A DNA stretch of 64,000 nucleotides from Novosphingobium sp. (GTDB lineage: Bacteria > Pseudomonadota > Alphaproteobacteria > Sphingomonadales > Sphingomonadaceae): positions 1 through 64,000 of the forward strand of contig NZ_JAUYRV010000040.1 of NCBI RefSeq assembly GCF_030696665.1, read 5' to 3'. A program made the position numbers and the translations under genes. The notes beneath the pieces are model-generated. The model made no database searches. It had not been told where the DNA came from and worked only from the letters and a program-made list of their open reading frames with translations. Positions 17,902-27,355 of this stretch are shown one piece after another. Every line of letters starts with the position of its first letter. Positions within the stretch are counted from its first letter, which is position 1.

Positions 17902-19485
17902 TCAGTCTTCGGCCTTCTTCTTGGCCGGTGCCTTCTTCTTGGGAGCAGGCGCAGCTTCTTCAGCGGCGGCTTCAGCAGCCGGTGCGTCGTCAGTCGCAGC
18001 CTTCTTCTTGGCCGGAGCCTTCTTCTTCGGAGCTTCCTCAGCCGCTTCAGCAGCAGGACCAGCGTCTTCAGCCGGAGCTTCGTCCGTAGCGGCAGCAGCA
18101 GCTTTCTTCTTCGGCGCGGCCTTCTTTGCGGCGGGCTTGGCTTCGGCGGCAGCGCCTTCCTCAGCTTCGATCGCGGCCTGCAGCTCTTCCTTGGTCACTT
18201 CACGCTCGGTGACTTCGGCCTTGTCGAACAGGAAATCGACAACCTTGTCTTCATAAAGCGGCGCGCGCAGCTGGGCGGCGGCGAGTGGTTCCGAACGCAC
18301 GTATTCGACGAAGCGCTGGCGATCCTGTTCACGGTACTGCTGCGCCGCCTGGCGGATCAGCATTTCCATTTCCTGTGCCGAAACCTGCACGCCGTTGGCT
18401 TGGCCGATTTCCGACAGGAGCAGGCCGAGGCGCACGCGGCGCTCGGCGATCTTGCGGTAATCGTCCTTCTCGGCTTCGATTTCCTTCAGCGCGTCTTCCG
18501 GATTCTCTTCGTTCTGGGCTTCCTGCTGAAGCTGGGTCCAGATCTGTTCGAATTCGGCTTCGACCATCGAAGGCGGCACGGCAAAGTCATGCCCGGCGGC
18601 CAGCTGATCGAGCAGCGCGCGCTTCATCTGGGTGCGGGTCAGACCGGCAGTTTCCTGCTCAAGCTGGCCGCGCAGCAGGCCCTGCAGCTGCTCAAGGCTT
18701 TCAAGGCCGAGCATCTTGGCAAATTCGTCATTGGCTTCGAATTCACCAGCAACCTTCACCGCCTTGACGGTGATGTCGAAGGTAGCATCCTTGCCCTTGA
18801 GGTTTTCAGCCGGATAATCTGCCGGGAACGTTACGGTGATGACGGTTTCGTCACCGGCCTTCACGCCGACCAGCTGCTCTTCGAAGCCGGGGATGAAGCG
18901 GCCCGCGCCGAGTTCCAGCGGGGTGTCTTCAGCAGCGCCGCCTTCAAAGGCAACGCCATCAACCTTGCCGAGGAAGTCGATGATGATCTGGTCGCCGTCC
19001 TTGGCCTTCGCGCCCTTCTTGGCGTCGGTGAAGGACTTCTGGCCCTGCCCGATGCGCTCAACCGCTTCGGCCACTTCGGCGTCGGTCACGGGAACGGTAA
19101 GCTTTTCCAGCTTCAGCCCATCGAGCGAAGGCGCTTCGATCTGCGGCAGAACTTCAAGCTCAACCGTCAGCTGCGCGTCCTTGCCTTCGTCATAGCCTTC
19201 GCCCATCGAAACGGCGGGCTGCATGGCGGGGCGCAGCTTGTTGTCAGCCACCAGCTTGTCCATCGCTTCGCGGATGGAGGTCTGCAGCGCTTCCTGATGA
19301 AGCTGCGGGCCGTGCATCTTGCGCACGAGGTTGGCGGGCACCTTGCCGGGGCGGAAACCGGGCATCTTGATCTGCGGCGCGATCTTCTTGACCTCACCTT
19401 CAACCCGGGCGGCAATGTCCGCAGCGGGGATGGTGACGGTGTAGGCGCGCTTCAGGCCCTCGTTGGTGGTTTCGACGATCTGCAT
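17902..19485 (-). CDS. tig: Trigger factor (ribosome-associated chaperone)
   Basis: Trigger factor binds nascent chains at the ribosome exit. The ribosome-binding loop is present as the GFRPGKVPANLVRKM signature at about residue 43. The PPIase domain runs from about 160 to 250 (DGDQIIIDFLGKVDGVAFEG, GFEEQLVGVKAGDE). The helical C-terminal domain extends to about 430. Beyond it is an unusual tail of about 90 residues made of Ala/Lys/Glu blocks (PKKKAAAAA, APAKKKA), which makes the protein 527 residues against the usual 430-450. Such tails occur in sphingomonads, but their role is not known to me. The order tig-clpP-clpX is conserved in bacteria, here with one gene inserted. Confidence 0.96.
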   Translation of the reverse strand: MQIVETTNEGLKRAYTVTIPAADIAARVEGEVKKIAPQIKMPGFRPGKVPANLVRKMHGPQLHQEALQTSIREAMDKLVADNKLRPAMQPAVSMGEGYDEGKDAQLTVELEVLPQIEAPSLDGLKLEKLTVPVTDAEVAEAVERIGQGQKSFTDAKKGAKAKDGDQIIIDFLGKVDGVAFEGGAAEDTPLELGAGRFIPGFEEQLVGVKAGDETVITVTFPADYPAENLKGKDATFDITVKAVKVAGEFEANDEFAKMLGLESLEQLQGLLRGQLEQETAGLTRTQMKRALLDQLAAGHDFAVPPSMVEAEFEQIWTQLQQEAQNEENPEDALKEIEAEKDDYRKIAERRVRLGLLLSEIGQANGVQVSAQEMEMLIRQAAQQYREQDRQRFVEYVRSEPLAAAQLRAPLYEDKVVDFLFDKAEVTEREVTKEELQAAIEAEEGAAAEAKPAAKKAAPKKKAAAAATDEAPAEDAGPAAEAAEEAPKKKAPAKKKAATDDAPAAEAAAEEAAPAPKKKAPAKKKAED

Positions 19486-19558
19486 CCTGATCCAACTTCC
19501 ATGTCTGTCTCGCGCCCTTTAGCGCGGAAAAAGCTGACTCGGACGCCGGCGCGCGGAC

Positions 19559-19643
19559 TGGTGCGGGCGAAGGGACTCGAACCCCCACATCTTGCGATGG
19601 CAGGACCTAAACCTGCTGCGTCTACCAGTTCCGCCACGCCCGC
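19559..19643 (-). tRNA. tRNA-Leu (anticodon UAG)
   Basis: An 85-nt class II tRNA on the minus strand. The acceptor stem pairs GCGGGCG with CGCCCGC. The D-loop has TGGTAGACGC, the anticodon stem-loop is CAGG-TTTAGGT-CCTG, and a variable arm and a GGTTCGAGTCC T-loop follow. The CCA end is encoded. Confidence 0.95.
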
Positions 19644-19785
19644 ATCCGGCGAAAAGCGAGCGGTGCCCCTATCGTAGTGGCTGGAAAAGGGCAAGCGCCT
19701 TGGATTTGGCCCATGAAAGGAACGGTGGAACTGGCTGCGATAGCGGCGAGTTGTGGAAGAAGCACCGCTTTTGAGGAGCCGAACG

Positions 19786-19968
19786 ATGGCCACGACCCCC
19801 GATTTTCCGCAGCCCGACCGAATCGAACCACAATCCCCACCCGAAAGCCCACCCGTGACCGAACCGGACGGCGTGCCCCCGGTCATCCAGCCAGACGAGA
19901 TGCCGGTGCTGGAGCCGGACCGGGTGCAGCCCGGCGCGCCAGATGAGGTGCCAACCGCGCCGGATTGA
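19786..19968 (+). CDS. Small Pro/Asp/Glu-rich hypothetical protein
   Basis: A 60-residue acidic, proline-rich peptide (MATTPDFPQPDRIEPQSPPE then repeated P-D-E-(V/M)-P turns). GAGGAG eight bases before the ATG at 19786 is a strong ribosome site and the main reason to call it. No domain is recognised. The composition suggests an unstructured protein. It lies beside the tRNA-Leu gene on the other strand. Confidence 0.6.
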   Translation: MATTPDFPQPDRIEPQSPPESPPVTEPDGVPPVIQPDEMPVLEPDRVQPGAPDEVPTAPD

Positions 19969-20017
19969 TTCGGATGGACGGGCGAGTTCCTCTCGCACCT
20001 GCACTCCGCAAACCTAC

Positions 20018-20103
20018 CCGTCACCCCGGGCTTGACCCGGGGACCTGCTCCCTTTTCCACGCCTCAGAAAAAGCGGGACCCCGGGTCAAGCCCGGGGTGA
20101 CGG
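20018..20103. repeat. Perfect 25-bp inverted repeat (dispersed intergenic element)
   Basis: Arms at 20018-20042 and 20079-20103 are perfect reverse complements, beginning CCGTCACCCCGGGCTTGACC, and enclose 36 bases. This GTCACCCCGGGCTTGACCCGGGG type is a familiar dispersed intergenic palindrome in alphaproteobacteria. It sits between two plus-strand genes and may act as an attenuator or mRNA stabiliser. Confidence 0.85.
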
Positions 20104-20184
20104 CGGAGTTATGGTGTAGCAGGAGGGGATTGGCACACGCTGAGTTGCGGCATATTCTGAACCCCCACCCCAAGGGAGTTCACC

Positions 20185-20559
20185 ATGTACGATGCGTTCG
20201 ATACCGTGTTCACCCAACTCCGCGCGATCCTGGTGGAGCAAGCGACCGGCATGGTGGTCACGCAGGACGCCCCCGGCCATCTGGTGATGAAAACGCCGTG
20301 GAACGAGCCGGGCAAAAAGGAGCGTGCGTGGTTCGGCATGGTGCAGGTCAAGAAAGCCTATGCCTCATTCCACCTGATGCCGCTCTACGCTCTGCCCTCC
20401 CTGCTGGACGGCACATCGCCCGATTTGCGCAAACGAATGCAGGGCAAGAGTTGCTTCAATTTCAAGAAGGCGGACGCTGACCTCTTCGCCGAACTCACCA
20501 CCCTCACCCGCCGTTGCGCCGAGGCCTATGCCGAGCCGGTGGGGGCGACGGGGTGTTGA
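20185..20559 (+). CDS. Conserved hypothetical protein (DUF1801-like)
   Basis: A 124-residue soluble protein. The central block VKKAYASFHLMPLYALPSLL followed by SPDLRKRMQGKSCFNFKKAD is a motif I have seen in small conserved bacterial proteins close to DUF1801/YdhG-type domains, but I cannot name the family with certainty. There is no signal peptide. CAAGGGAG lies upstream, about eight bases before the ATG. The function is unknown. Confidence 0.7.
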   Translation: MYDAFDTVFTQLRAILVEQATGMVVTQDAPGHLVMKTPWNEPGKKERAWFGMVQVKKAYASFHLMPLYALPSLLDGTSPDLRKRMQGKSCFNFKKADADLFAELTTLTRRCAEAYAEPVGATGC

Positions 20560-20657
20560 GCGTTGGGCCCTGAAGATGGAAAGCGGAAAGGGCCCGTTGC
20601 TAGCCCCAACGCACCAATTAGAGATTGAGTAAATTGCTACCGTGAACCGAAGCAGCG

Positions 20658-21011
20658 CTAGCTGTTAGAAACACACCGAACCGAAAAATCATCACGCAAT
20701 ATATCGTATGATCCAAATGCAACTATTCTTAGATCAGGGTTTTCAACAAATGGGTTATTTGTGACTGCATAAACACCGCGTGGAATTTCGTCAAATATCG
20801 CAAATTGTACACGGTTCGTGTTTACAACATATCCACGCTCTTCCGCGATAGCGTCATACCAATAATATCTTGCAAATTTTGCTTTATCTATACCGCAAGC
20901 TTTGAGTTCAAGTCTATTATCGGCAATTTTGGCCTCGCTTCCGCGCAGTATAAATGGAGCCACCCCCAACTGCGAAATCGACATTAGCATAAAGGCCGTG
21001 GTTTTTAGCAT
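20658..21011 (-). CDS. Hypothetical exported protein in an AT-rich patch
   Basis: A 117-residue protein with a hydrophobic N-terminus (MLKTTAFMLMSISQLGVAPF) that could be a signal peptide, followed by a small mixed domain (FARYYWYDAIAEERGYVVNT, PDLRIVAFGSYDILRDDFSV). I do not recognise it. Its base composition is clearly lower in GC than its neighbours, and it uses codons such as ATA, TTA and AAT that are rare around it, which suggests recent transfer. Confidence 0.5.
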   Translation of the reverse strand: MLKTTAFMLMSISQLGVAPFILRGSEAKIADNRLELKACGIDKAKFARYYWYDAIAEERGYVVNTNRVQFAIFDEIPRGVYAVTNNPFVENPDLRIVAFGSYDILRDDFSVRCVSNS

Positions 21012-21134
21012 TCATGGCCTCCATGTGCGATATTCAATGCCGTATCGTCTGTAGAGTGCGGGATTGGGTTAGCTGGTAGTTTAATAACTGCACCAAACAT
21101 CTCCCGGATTCTCATATCTCCGGCCTCAAGAACC

Positions 21135-23009
21135 CTAACCGACAAATAGGGCAAGAAGCCGAAGCAAGCCCCCACCCTGCCCACCGCGCGCTGGAACCAC
21201 AGTCCGCTCCTCACCCGCGCATTCCAAGCAGTAAGCCTTGATCCCGCCGTCGGTGGTAAGCCGCGCCAGATCCGCCTCCAGCCTCACCAGCAGACCTTGC
21301 TGTCGAGCCGCAAGCGCGCCTGCCAGATCGTGCGAACCCGCCGAGGGGGCCTCGCCGCTTTCCATCTGGCGGAAGAACTGGGCGAAGGGGCTGGGTTCGT
21401 CGACCACATAGGCCGCGTGCCATTCCTTGGCCTTGGCCTGTTTGGCCACCCACGCCACGGCCTGATCCAGACCGCCGAATTCATCGACGAGGCCAAGCTG
21501 GCGGGCGGTGCCGCCGTCCCAGACGCGGCCTTGGGCGATCTTGTCGATCTCTGCCGATGATTTGCCGCGCGATTTGCTCACCAGACCAAGGAAGCGCGCA
21601 TAGATGCGCTCCACCTGCCCTTGCAGCACAGCGGAGACTTGCGGGCTGAGGCCGCCAAGGATGTCAGGCTGGCCCGAAAGCGGGGTGGTGCCGATCGAAT
21701 CGGTGGTGACGCCGATCTGCGGCAGCGCGTTTTCGAAGCTGGGCAGCACGGCGAAGACGCCGATCGAACCGGTGATCGTGCTTGGCTCTGCAAAGATGCG
21801 CTGGGCGGGGGTGGAAACCCAGTAGCCCCCGCTGGCCGCAAGGCTGCCCATCGACACGGCAACCGGCAGGCCCTTGGCCTTCACCCGCTCCACCGCGTTG
21901 CGGATGCGTTCGGACGCGAGGACCGAGCCGCCGGGCGAATCGACGCGCAGGACGAGCCCTGCGTAATCATCGCTCTGCGTTACGCCATCGATCAGGTTGG
22001 CAATGCGGTCCCCTCCGGCACTGCCGGGGCCAGCATCGCCATCGACGATTTCGCCCGCGACAGTGACCACGGCAATGGCCTTGCCCGCCGAGGATGCCGT
22101 CTTGTCGGCCAGATAGACGGGGAGTTCGGTGGACTTGAACCCGCCAAGGCCCGCGTCCTCATCCGCGCCGACCAGTTCGGCCACGCGCTTGCCGAAGGAC
22201 ACGCTATCCCCCACGCGGTCAACCAAACCGGATTTCTGCGCGGCCTGTGCAGCATCGCCGCCGCTATCGGCCACCCACTTTTCAGGGTCGGTGAGCATGG
22301 GGGCAAGGTCTGCCTTGGGCCGCGCCTTCTTCACCTCGTCCTGCCAGTTCTGCCAGATCGCGCCATAGACGCCCTGCATCGCCTCACGCGCTTCGGGTGA
22401 CATATCGGCGCGCATGTAGGGTTCGACCGCGCTCTTGTAGGTGCCGACCTTGAACACGTGGACCGTGGCTTTCAACTTGTCGATCAGGCCCTTGTAATAG
22501 AGCCGCGACCCGCCGGGGCCGGTGACGACCACGCCGCCCATCGGATCGACCCACACTTCGCTGGCATGGGCGGCAAGCTGCATCGCATCGTCGGTGTAGA
22601 TCAGCGAGCGGACCAGCACGGGCTTTTTGGCCGCGCGCACTTTGTCCATCGCCGCGCCGACCTGGCTGAGGTGGACCGACGCGCCGCCGCCGAAAGCTTC
22701 AAGATCGAGCACGACCGCCTTGATGCGCTTGTCCGTCGCCGCTTCGGTGATGGCGCGGGACAGATCGCGGGCGGTATATTCCGCCACGGGCGTCTGGCCA
22801 GACAGGAACGCGGTGGGCGAAATGTCGCTCGCCTCTTCAACCACCACGCCCGACAGCGGCAGATACAGCGCGCCGTCCGTCACTTGTCCGGGAGCCGGGC
22901 GGATCGACAGCACAGCATATAGCGCAGCGAAGAACAGCAGGAGAAACAACAGGACGAGACCGTCCTTGATGGCGACGAGGATCTTCCAGACCGATTTTGC
23001 AAAGCTCAT
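21135..23009 (-). CDS. sppA: Signal peptide peptidase SppA, 67 kDa type
   Basis: A 624-residue inner-membrane serine protease that degrades cleaved signal peptides. The N-terminus has one membrane anchor ([20 protein letters not shown]). Two S49 domains follow. The first holds the catalytic lysine in [18 protein letters not shown]. The second holds the catalytic serine in [16 protein letters not shown], with [14 protein letters not shown] before it. The arrangement matches E. coli SppA. The ATG at 23009 is chosen so that [17 protein letters not shown] precedes the anchor. The C-terminal 90 residues are less conserved. It is divergent from pyrB with 87 bases between. Confidence 0.95.
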   Translation of the reverse strand: MSFAKSVWKILVAIKDGLVLLFLLLFFAALYAVLSIRPAPGQVTDGALYLPLSGVVVEEASDISPTAFLSGQTPVAEYTARDLSRAITEAATDKRIKAVVLDLEAFGGGASVHLSQVGAAMDKVRAAKKPVLVRSLIYTDDAMQLAAHASEVWVDPMGGVVVTGPGGSRLYYKGLIDKLKATVHVFKVGTYKSAVEPYMRADMSPEAREAMQGVYGAIWQNWQDEVKKARPKADLAPMLTDPEKWVADSGGDAAQAAQKSGLVDRVGDSVSFGKRVAELVGADEDAGLGGFKSTELPVYLADKTASSAGKAIAVVTVAGEIVDGDAGPGSAGGDRIANLIDGVTQSDDYAGLVLRVDSPGGSVLASERIRNAVERVKAKGLPVAVSMGSLAASGGYWVSTPAQRIFAEPSTITGSIGVFAVLPSFENALPQIGVTTDSIGTTPLSGQPDILGGLSPQVSAVLQGQVERIYARFLGLVSKSRGKSSAEIDKIAQGRVWDGGTARQLGLVDEFGGLDQAVAWVAKQAKAKEWHAAYVVDEPSPFAQFFRQMESGEAPSAGSHDLAGALAARQQGLLVRLEADLARLTTDGGIKAYCLECAGEERTVVPARGGQGGGLLRLLALFVG

Positions 23010-23096
23010 ACGTGCAACTCTATTGTGGACGACCCGGCAAAGCCAGCGGGAAACCGCTTGAGCGCAACGCACCTGCACTCTAGGGAACTGGTTTCA

Positions 23097-24122
23097 ATGC
23101 AAAGCTCAACCACACCCCAAGCAGGCCGCTATCCAGCGGGCGGCCTCGCCTTTCCGCACCGTGACCTGACCGGCATCGGCCAGCTTGCGCGCCACGAGAT
23201 CCTCTATCTGCTCGACGAGGCGGAGCAGTGGGTAGAACTGAACCGGCAGAGCAAGAAGAAGGTCGAACTGCTGGGCGGGCTGACGATCATCAACGCCTTC
23301 TTCGAAAACTCCACGCGCACGCTGCTGAGCTTCGAGATTGCGGGCAAGCGGCTGGGCGCGGATGTGGTCAACATGCATGCCGCCACCAGCAGCGTGAAGA
23401 AGGGCGAAACGCTGATCGACACGGCGATGACATTGAACGCCATGCGCGCCGATGCCATCGTGATCCGCCATGCCAGCTCGGGCGCGGTGCGGCTGATTGC
23501 CGAGAAGGTGGATTGTCCGGTGCTGAACGCGGGCGACGGGCAGCACGAGCATCCGACCCAGGCCTTGCTGGATGCGCTGACGATGCGGCACGCTTTGGAA
23601 TTGCCGGTGGGGTCGGACCTGAACGGGCTGAAAGTGACGATCTGCGGGGACATCCTGCACAGCCGCGTGGCGCGATCAAACATCCTGAGCCTGACGGCGC
23701 TGGGTGCTGATGTGCGGGTCTGTGCGCCGCCTGCGCTGATGCCGGCAGAGGTCGAGGCGATGGGTGTGACGCCATTTTATGATTTCGACGCGGCGCTGAA
23801 GGGCGCAAACGTGGTGATGATGCTGCGCCTTCAGCAAGAGCGCATGTCCGGGCAGTTCATCCCCTCCCCGCGCGAATACCGGCACTTGTATGGCCTTACG
23901 CCAGAGCGGCTGGCCAAGGCCGAGCCGGATGCCTTCGTGATGCATCCGGGGCCGATGAACCGGGGTATCGAGATTGATTCGACCGTGGCCGACCATCCCA
24001 CGCGCAGCCTGATTACGCGGCAGGTGGAGATGGGCGTGGCGATCCGCATGGCCTGCCTTGAAGTGCTGACGCGCAGGACGCGCGGCGTTGCGGGCTGGGA
24101 AGCAGAAGGAGCGGCAGCATGA
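23097..24122 (+). CDS. pyrB: Aspartate carbamoyltransferase catalytic subunit
   Basis: The enzyme makes N-carbamoyl-aspartate from carbamoyl phosphate and aspartate, the committed pyrimidine step. The carbamoyl-phosphate loop [15 protein letters not shown] and the [11 protein letters not shown] motif are intact, and the mobile loop residues SSVKKGET are present. The 341-residue protein includes an N-terminal extension of about 20 residues before [12 protein letters not shown]. The last four bases overlap the next start (ATGA), which points to coupled translation with the pyrC-like gene, as in the pyrBC' pairs of pseudomonads. Confidence 0.97.
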   Translation: MQSSTTPQAGRYPAGGLAFPHRDLTGIGQLARHEILYLLDEAEQWVELNRQSKKKVELLGGLTIINAFFENSTRTLLSFEIAGKRLGADVVNMHAATSSVKKGETLIDTAMTLNAMRADAIVIRHASSGAVRLIAEKVDCPVLNAGDGQHEHPTQALLDALTMRHALELPVGSDLNGLKVTICGDILHSRVARSNILSLTALGADVRVCAPPALMPAEVEAMGVTPFYDFDAALKGANVVMMLRLQQERMSGQFIPSPREYRHLYGLTPERLAKAEPDAFVMHPGPMNRGIEIDSTVADHPTRSLITRQVEMGVAIRMACLEVLTRRTRGVAGWEAEGAAA

Positions 24123-25348
24123 TCGCGCGGCCTCTCACGATTACTGGCGGCAAGCTGGTGCTGGGTTCGGGCGAGCCTGTCAGCGGCGCACTGCGCTGCG
24201 AGGAAGGGCGGATCGTCGCGCTGGGCGATGTCACCCCGCAGGACGGCGACGAGGTGTTCGACGCTGGCGGAAAGCTGGTGGCACCGGGACTGGTCGATCT
24301 GGGCGTCTTCGCCATCGACAAGCCCGCGTTCCACTTTGGCGGGATCACCCGCGCCGCGCTGATGCCCGATCAGGGGCCAGTGCTGGACCATCCGGCGCGA
24401 GTCCGCTTTGCCGCACAGTCGGGCAAGCCCGACATGTGGGTTCACCCGCTCGCCGCCGCCACGCGCGGGTTGGAGGGTTCAGAACTCGCCGAACTGGCGC
24501 TGATGCGCGATGCAGGGGCGAAGGCTGTGGCCACCGGGCGCGGGTGGATCGGCGATTCGGGCGTGATGCTGCGGCTGCTGCGCTATTGCGCGATGCTGGG
24601 GCTGGTTGTGGTCACGCACGCCGAGGATGCCGGGATTACTGGCGGCGCGGTTGCGACAGCAGGCGATGTGGCAACACGGCTTGGCCTTCCGAGCGCTCCA
24701 GCAGAGGCCGAAGCGCTTGCCGTGGCTCGCGACATTGCGCTGGCCGAGCTATCGGGCGCGCATGTGCATTTCCGGCAGGTGACGACAGCGCGCGCACTTG
24801 ATCTGGTGCGCGCAGCCAAGGCACGGGGTGTGCGGGTGACGGCGGGGGTAACGCCTGCGCACTTCATCCTGTCGGACCTTGAACTGGTGGGCTTTCGCAC
24901 GTTCTGCCGCATGTCCCCGCCGCTGCGTCAGGATGCAGACCGCAAAGCGGTGATCGCGGCGATTGCCGATGGCACGATCGACGTTATCGCCTCTGGCCAC
25001 GATCCGCGCGGACCGGAAGACAAGCGCCTGCCCTTCGCCGATGCCGAACCCGGCATGGCAGGCGCGGAAACGCTCCTGCCCTTGACGCTGACGCTGGTGC
25101 GCGATGGCGTGATCGGCATGGGCCGCGCCTTCGAACTGCTGGCGACCAATCCGGCAAAGCTGCTGGGTGTCGAGGCCGGGCGTCTTGAAGTGGGCGCTGA
25201 GGCGGACATCGCGGTGGTCGATCCGGTGCGCCCGTGGATCGTCAATTCAGACAAGATGGCAGCGGCAGCGGGCAACACCCCGTTTGACCGGCGGCCAGTG
25301 GAAGGCCGGGTGACCGCACTGTTCAAGGGCGGAAACCGGGTCTCTTAA
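24119..25348 (+). CDS. Dihydroorotase-like protein, probably inactive (PyrC')
   Basis: The 409-residue protein has the amidohydrolase fold of type I dihydroorotase, but key metal ligands are missing. The usual D-x-HxH after PG(F/L)VD reads [15 protein letters not shown], with no histidines. The usual TDHAPH reads [17 protein letters not shown] and the [15 protein letters not shown] segment are kept. In Pseudomonas the pyrC' product is an inactive dihydroorotase homologue that is needed structurally for aspartate carbamoyltransferase, and coupling to pyrB here supports the same role. A true dihydroorotase should be encoded elsewhere. Confidence 0.88.
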   Translation: MIARPLTITGGKLVLGSGEPVSGALRCEEGRIVALGDVTPQDGDEVFDAGGKLVAPGLVDLGVFAIDKPAFHFGGITRAALMPDQGPVLDHPARVRFAAQSGKPDMWVHPLAAATRGLEGSELAELALMRDAGAKAVATGRGWIGDSGVMLRLLRYCAMLGLVVVTHAEDAGITGGAVATAGDVATRLGLPSAPAEAEALAVARDIALAELSGAHVHFRQVTTARALDLVRAAKARGVRVTAGVTPAHFILSDLELVGFRTFCRMSPPLRQDADRKAVIAAIADGTIDVIASGHDPRGPEDKRLPFADAEPGMAGAETLLPLTLTLVRDGVIGMGRAFELLATNPAKLLGVEAGRLEVGAEADIAVVDPVRPWIVNSDKMAAAAGNTPFDRRPVEGRVTALFKGGNRVS

Positions 25349-25370
25349 CAGGCACGCTCCAATAAAGGCA

Positions 25371-25402
25371 CAGGGCGCGGAACCGGATGGTCCCGCGCCC
25401 TG
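25371..25402. terminator. Hairpin between convergent genes
   Basis: CAGGGCGCGG (25371-25380) pairs perfectly with CCGCGCCCTG (25393-25402) around a 12-base loop. It sits between the convergent pyrC' and SPOR genes. There is no strong T-run on either side. Confidence 0.6.
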
Positions 25403-25428
25403 CTTCGCTCTCAACGAAGTTGGTGTAT

Positions 25429-26781
25429 TCAGCGCTTGGCCATGCGCGTTTCAACGGCGCGCTGCTGGCCGGGGGCATTACCGCGCAGCACAAGGCAAGT
25501 GCCGCCGCGTGCCTTGACCGAGCCGCACATCGAACTGGCCGATGCCTGACCGCCAAAGCCCGCCGCCTGCACACGCCAGTATTGCTTGCCATTCACGGTG
25601 ACCTGCGTGGTCACGTTGGAAAAGCCCTTCAGGCCGGGATTGCGCGAGCTGTAGTGACGCCATGCACGGCGCGCGCCTTCAGCTGTGGCGAATGAGCCGA
25701 GCTGGACGAGATGGGTGCCACCCTTGGCCGCGACCAACGGTTTTGCCGCAGGAGCAGGTGCAGGTGCAGCCACGCGGCGTGGCGCAGCTTTACGCGGGAC
25801 GGACTGAACGAACGGCCGCGCTTCAAACTGGGCCGTGTTTGCCGGCGAAGGCTGCGAAGGTGGAAGATCGATCAGCGCAAGTTGCACCGGCTTTGATTGC
25901 GACGACGAATCGGCCAGTGCAGGCGCATGTGAACCGTGTTCACTGATCGCCGGAAGTTCATACACGGCAGCTTCGGCAAGCGCTGGGGCTGCGGCAATGG
26001 CGGCAGGCTCGGCACGGGTCGCAGCTTCTGCTGCCAGCTGCTGCGTGGCGGGGAAATTCGCCAGTGCAAGCGCGGTGGGCTGGCCCTTGTCGGCACGCAC
26101 CGGCACATCCAGCAAGCTGGCAACGCGGCCACGGCTGTTGTCCGAATAGCCCATCAGCGCCCACTGCTCCATGCGATCACCAAGCTGGTCAGCCGGCACA
26201 TCCTGCGCAGCCATCGCGCGGGCTTCACGCCACCGACCGCTCAGCGCATAGGCCAGCGCGAGGTTCTGGCGCACCTTCGGGGTATTGTCGCCACCGCGCA
26301 GCGTCTCGCTCAGCACGGCAACCCCCTGTGCGGGCTGCCCTGCCAGTGCCAGCGCCAGACCATAGTCCGATGCAGCAACCGTATCGCGGTAAGAGTTGAG
26401 CGTATCAATCGCTTCTGAATTGAGACCAAGCGCGAGATCAGCGAGCGCGAGGCTCAGCGCCGTGCGGCTGCTGTCTTCACCCAGTTCCATCGCATCGTCA
26501 TAGGCCTGCCGCGCCGATTCAAAGCGTCCAGCCTTGAGGTAGGAATTGCCGAGCAGCACGCGGTAAGCCGGGTTGCGGGGATCGGCCAGAACAGCCTTTT
26601 CAGCATTGCCGATGGCTGCTTCGGAATCACCCTTCACCATCGCTGAATGCGCTGATGACGCAAGCTTATCGGGCTTTCCACCAGCCGATCCGCAGCCGGT
26701 GAGCAAGCCTGCGGCAAGCGCAGTGGACACTATCAGCCGCGTAGTACGGTCTGGGGCGAAAGCGAAAAGGCGGATGCTCAT
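25429..26781 (-). CDS. Lipoprotein with TPR repeats and C-terminal SPOR domain
   Basis: The 450-residue protein starts with a lipoprotein signal (VSTALAAGLLTGCGS, lipobox LTGC). TPR-like repeats cover about residues 40-220 (AEKAVLADPRNPAYRVLLGN, GRFESARQAYDDAMELGEDS). A Pro/Ala-rich linker leads to a SPOR domain at about 360-440 (GGTHLVQLGSFATAEGARRA ... QYWRVQAAGFGGQASASSMC). SPOR domains bind denuded peptidoglycan glycans at the septum, so a cell-division or envelope role is likely. It is the last gene of a minus-strand set with the RHH-like and ParA-like genes. Confidence 0.88.
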   Translation of the reverse strand: MSIRLFAFAPDRTTRLIVSTALAAGLLTGCGSAGGKPDKLASSAHSAMVKGDSEAAIGNAEKAVLADPRNPAYRVLLGNSYLKAGRFESARQAYDDAMELGEDSSRTALSLALADLALGLNSEAIDTLNSYRDTVAASDYGLALALAGQPAQGVAVLSETLRGGDNTPKVRQNLALAYALSGRWREARAMAAQDVPADQLGDRMEQWALMGYSDNSRGRVASLLDVPVRADKGQPTALALANFPATQQLAAEAATRAEPAAIAAAPALAEAAVYELPAISEHGSHAPALADSSSQSKPVQLALIDLPPSQPSPANTAQFEARPFVQSVPRKAAPRRVAAPAPAPAAKPLVAAKGGTHLVQLGSFATAEGARRAWRHYSSRNPGLKGFSNVTTQVTVNGKQYWRVQAAGFGGQASASSMCGSVKARGGTCLVLRGNAPGQQRAVETRMAKR

Positions 26782-26804
26782 TCTCAAAGGTTCCTTCGAA
26801 AGGC

Positions 26805-27323
26805 TCAGTTCTGGCCAACCGCGCGGCGGGCGAGAGCTTCGACTTCGGGCAATTCTGCGAGGTAGCGATCAAGTGCCTCGGTCACGACTGCCTGCGCGCT
26901 GCGGTCGGCAAGCGTGGAGGCAAGACGCAGGCGCAAGTGACGGTAGGTGTCGAGACGCAGGGTAAAGGCGGCCTTTCGACCTTCCTGCAATGCAGAGCGC
27001 ACTTCCTTGCCGCCTTTTATGCGGCGGCGGGGCGCTGGTTCCAGTTCGTAAGGCGCCACGGCTTGGGCCAAAGCTTCTTGCTGCTGAACAACAACCGGCT
27101 TTTCAGCCTGAGGCGCTTCGGATTCGCCCAGATCGTTCCAGCCCAGATCGTTGAGATCGGCTTCGGCGCGCGTCAGCGCCGGAATGGCCTGACCGTTGCC
27201 GACGACAAGCTGCGGCTGATCGTCGTTGTCCAGCACGAACTGCGGGCGCATAGCGGGCTTGGCCGCGCCTTTGCGGGCAAGCAGGCTGGACGAAAGCGAT
27301 GCTAGTGGTTTGACTGCGCTCAT
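26805..27323 (-). CDS. Probable ribbon-helix-helix partner of the ParA-like ATPase
   Basis: I do not recognise this 172-residue protein by name. The first 110 residues are Ala/Gln/Glu-rich and probably flexible. The C-terminus reads KAAFTLRLDTYRHLRLRLAS then TLADRSAQAVVTEALDRYLA, a short strand followed by two helices, which is the pattern of RHH proteins such as ParG and CopG. A basic stretch (RRRIKGGKEVRSA) precedes it. AAGGAGG precedes the ATG at 27323, and the ATPase gene ends 32 bases upstream. The context suggests a ParA/ParG-like pair; DNA binding is inference. Confidence 0.65.
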   Translation of the reverse strand: MSAVKPLASLSSSLLARKGAAKPAMRPQFVLDNDDQPQLVVGNGQAIPALTRAEADLNDLGWNDLGESEAPQAEKPVVVQQQEALAQAVAPYELEPAPRRRIKGGKEVRSALQEGRKAAFTLRLDTYRHLRLRLASTLADRSAQAVVTEALDRYLAELPEVEALARRAVGQN

Positions 27324-27355
27324 AACCGGCGCCTCCTTCTCACGAGCCGACCCCC

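Noticed and set aside
17284..19677. A 797-residue plus-strand open frame over tig and the gene downstream
   Set aside because: It is antisense to trigger factor, which is clearly real, and has low-complexity Gly/Phe/Arg stretches expected from complement of Ala/Lys/Glu codons. It also runs through the tRNA-Leu gene.
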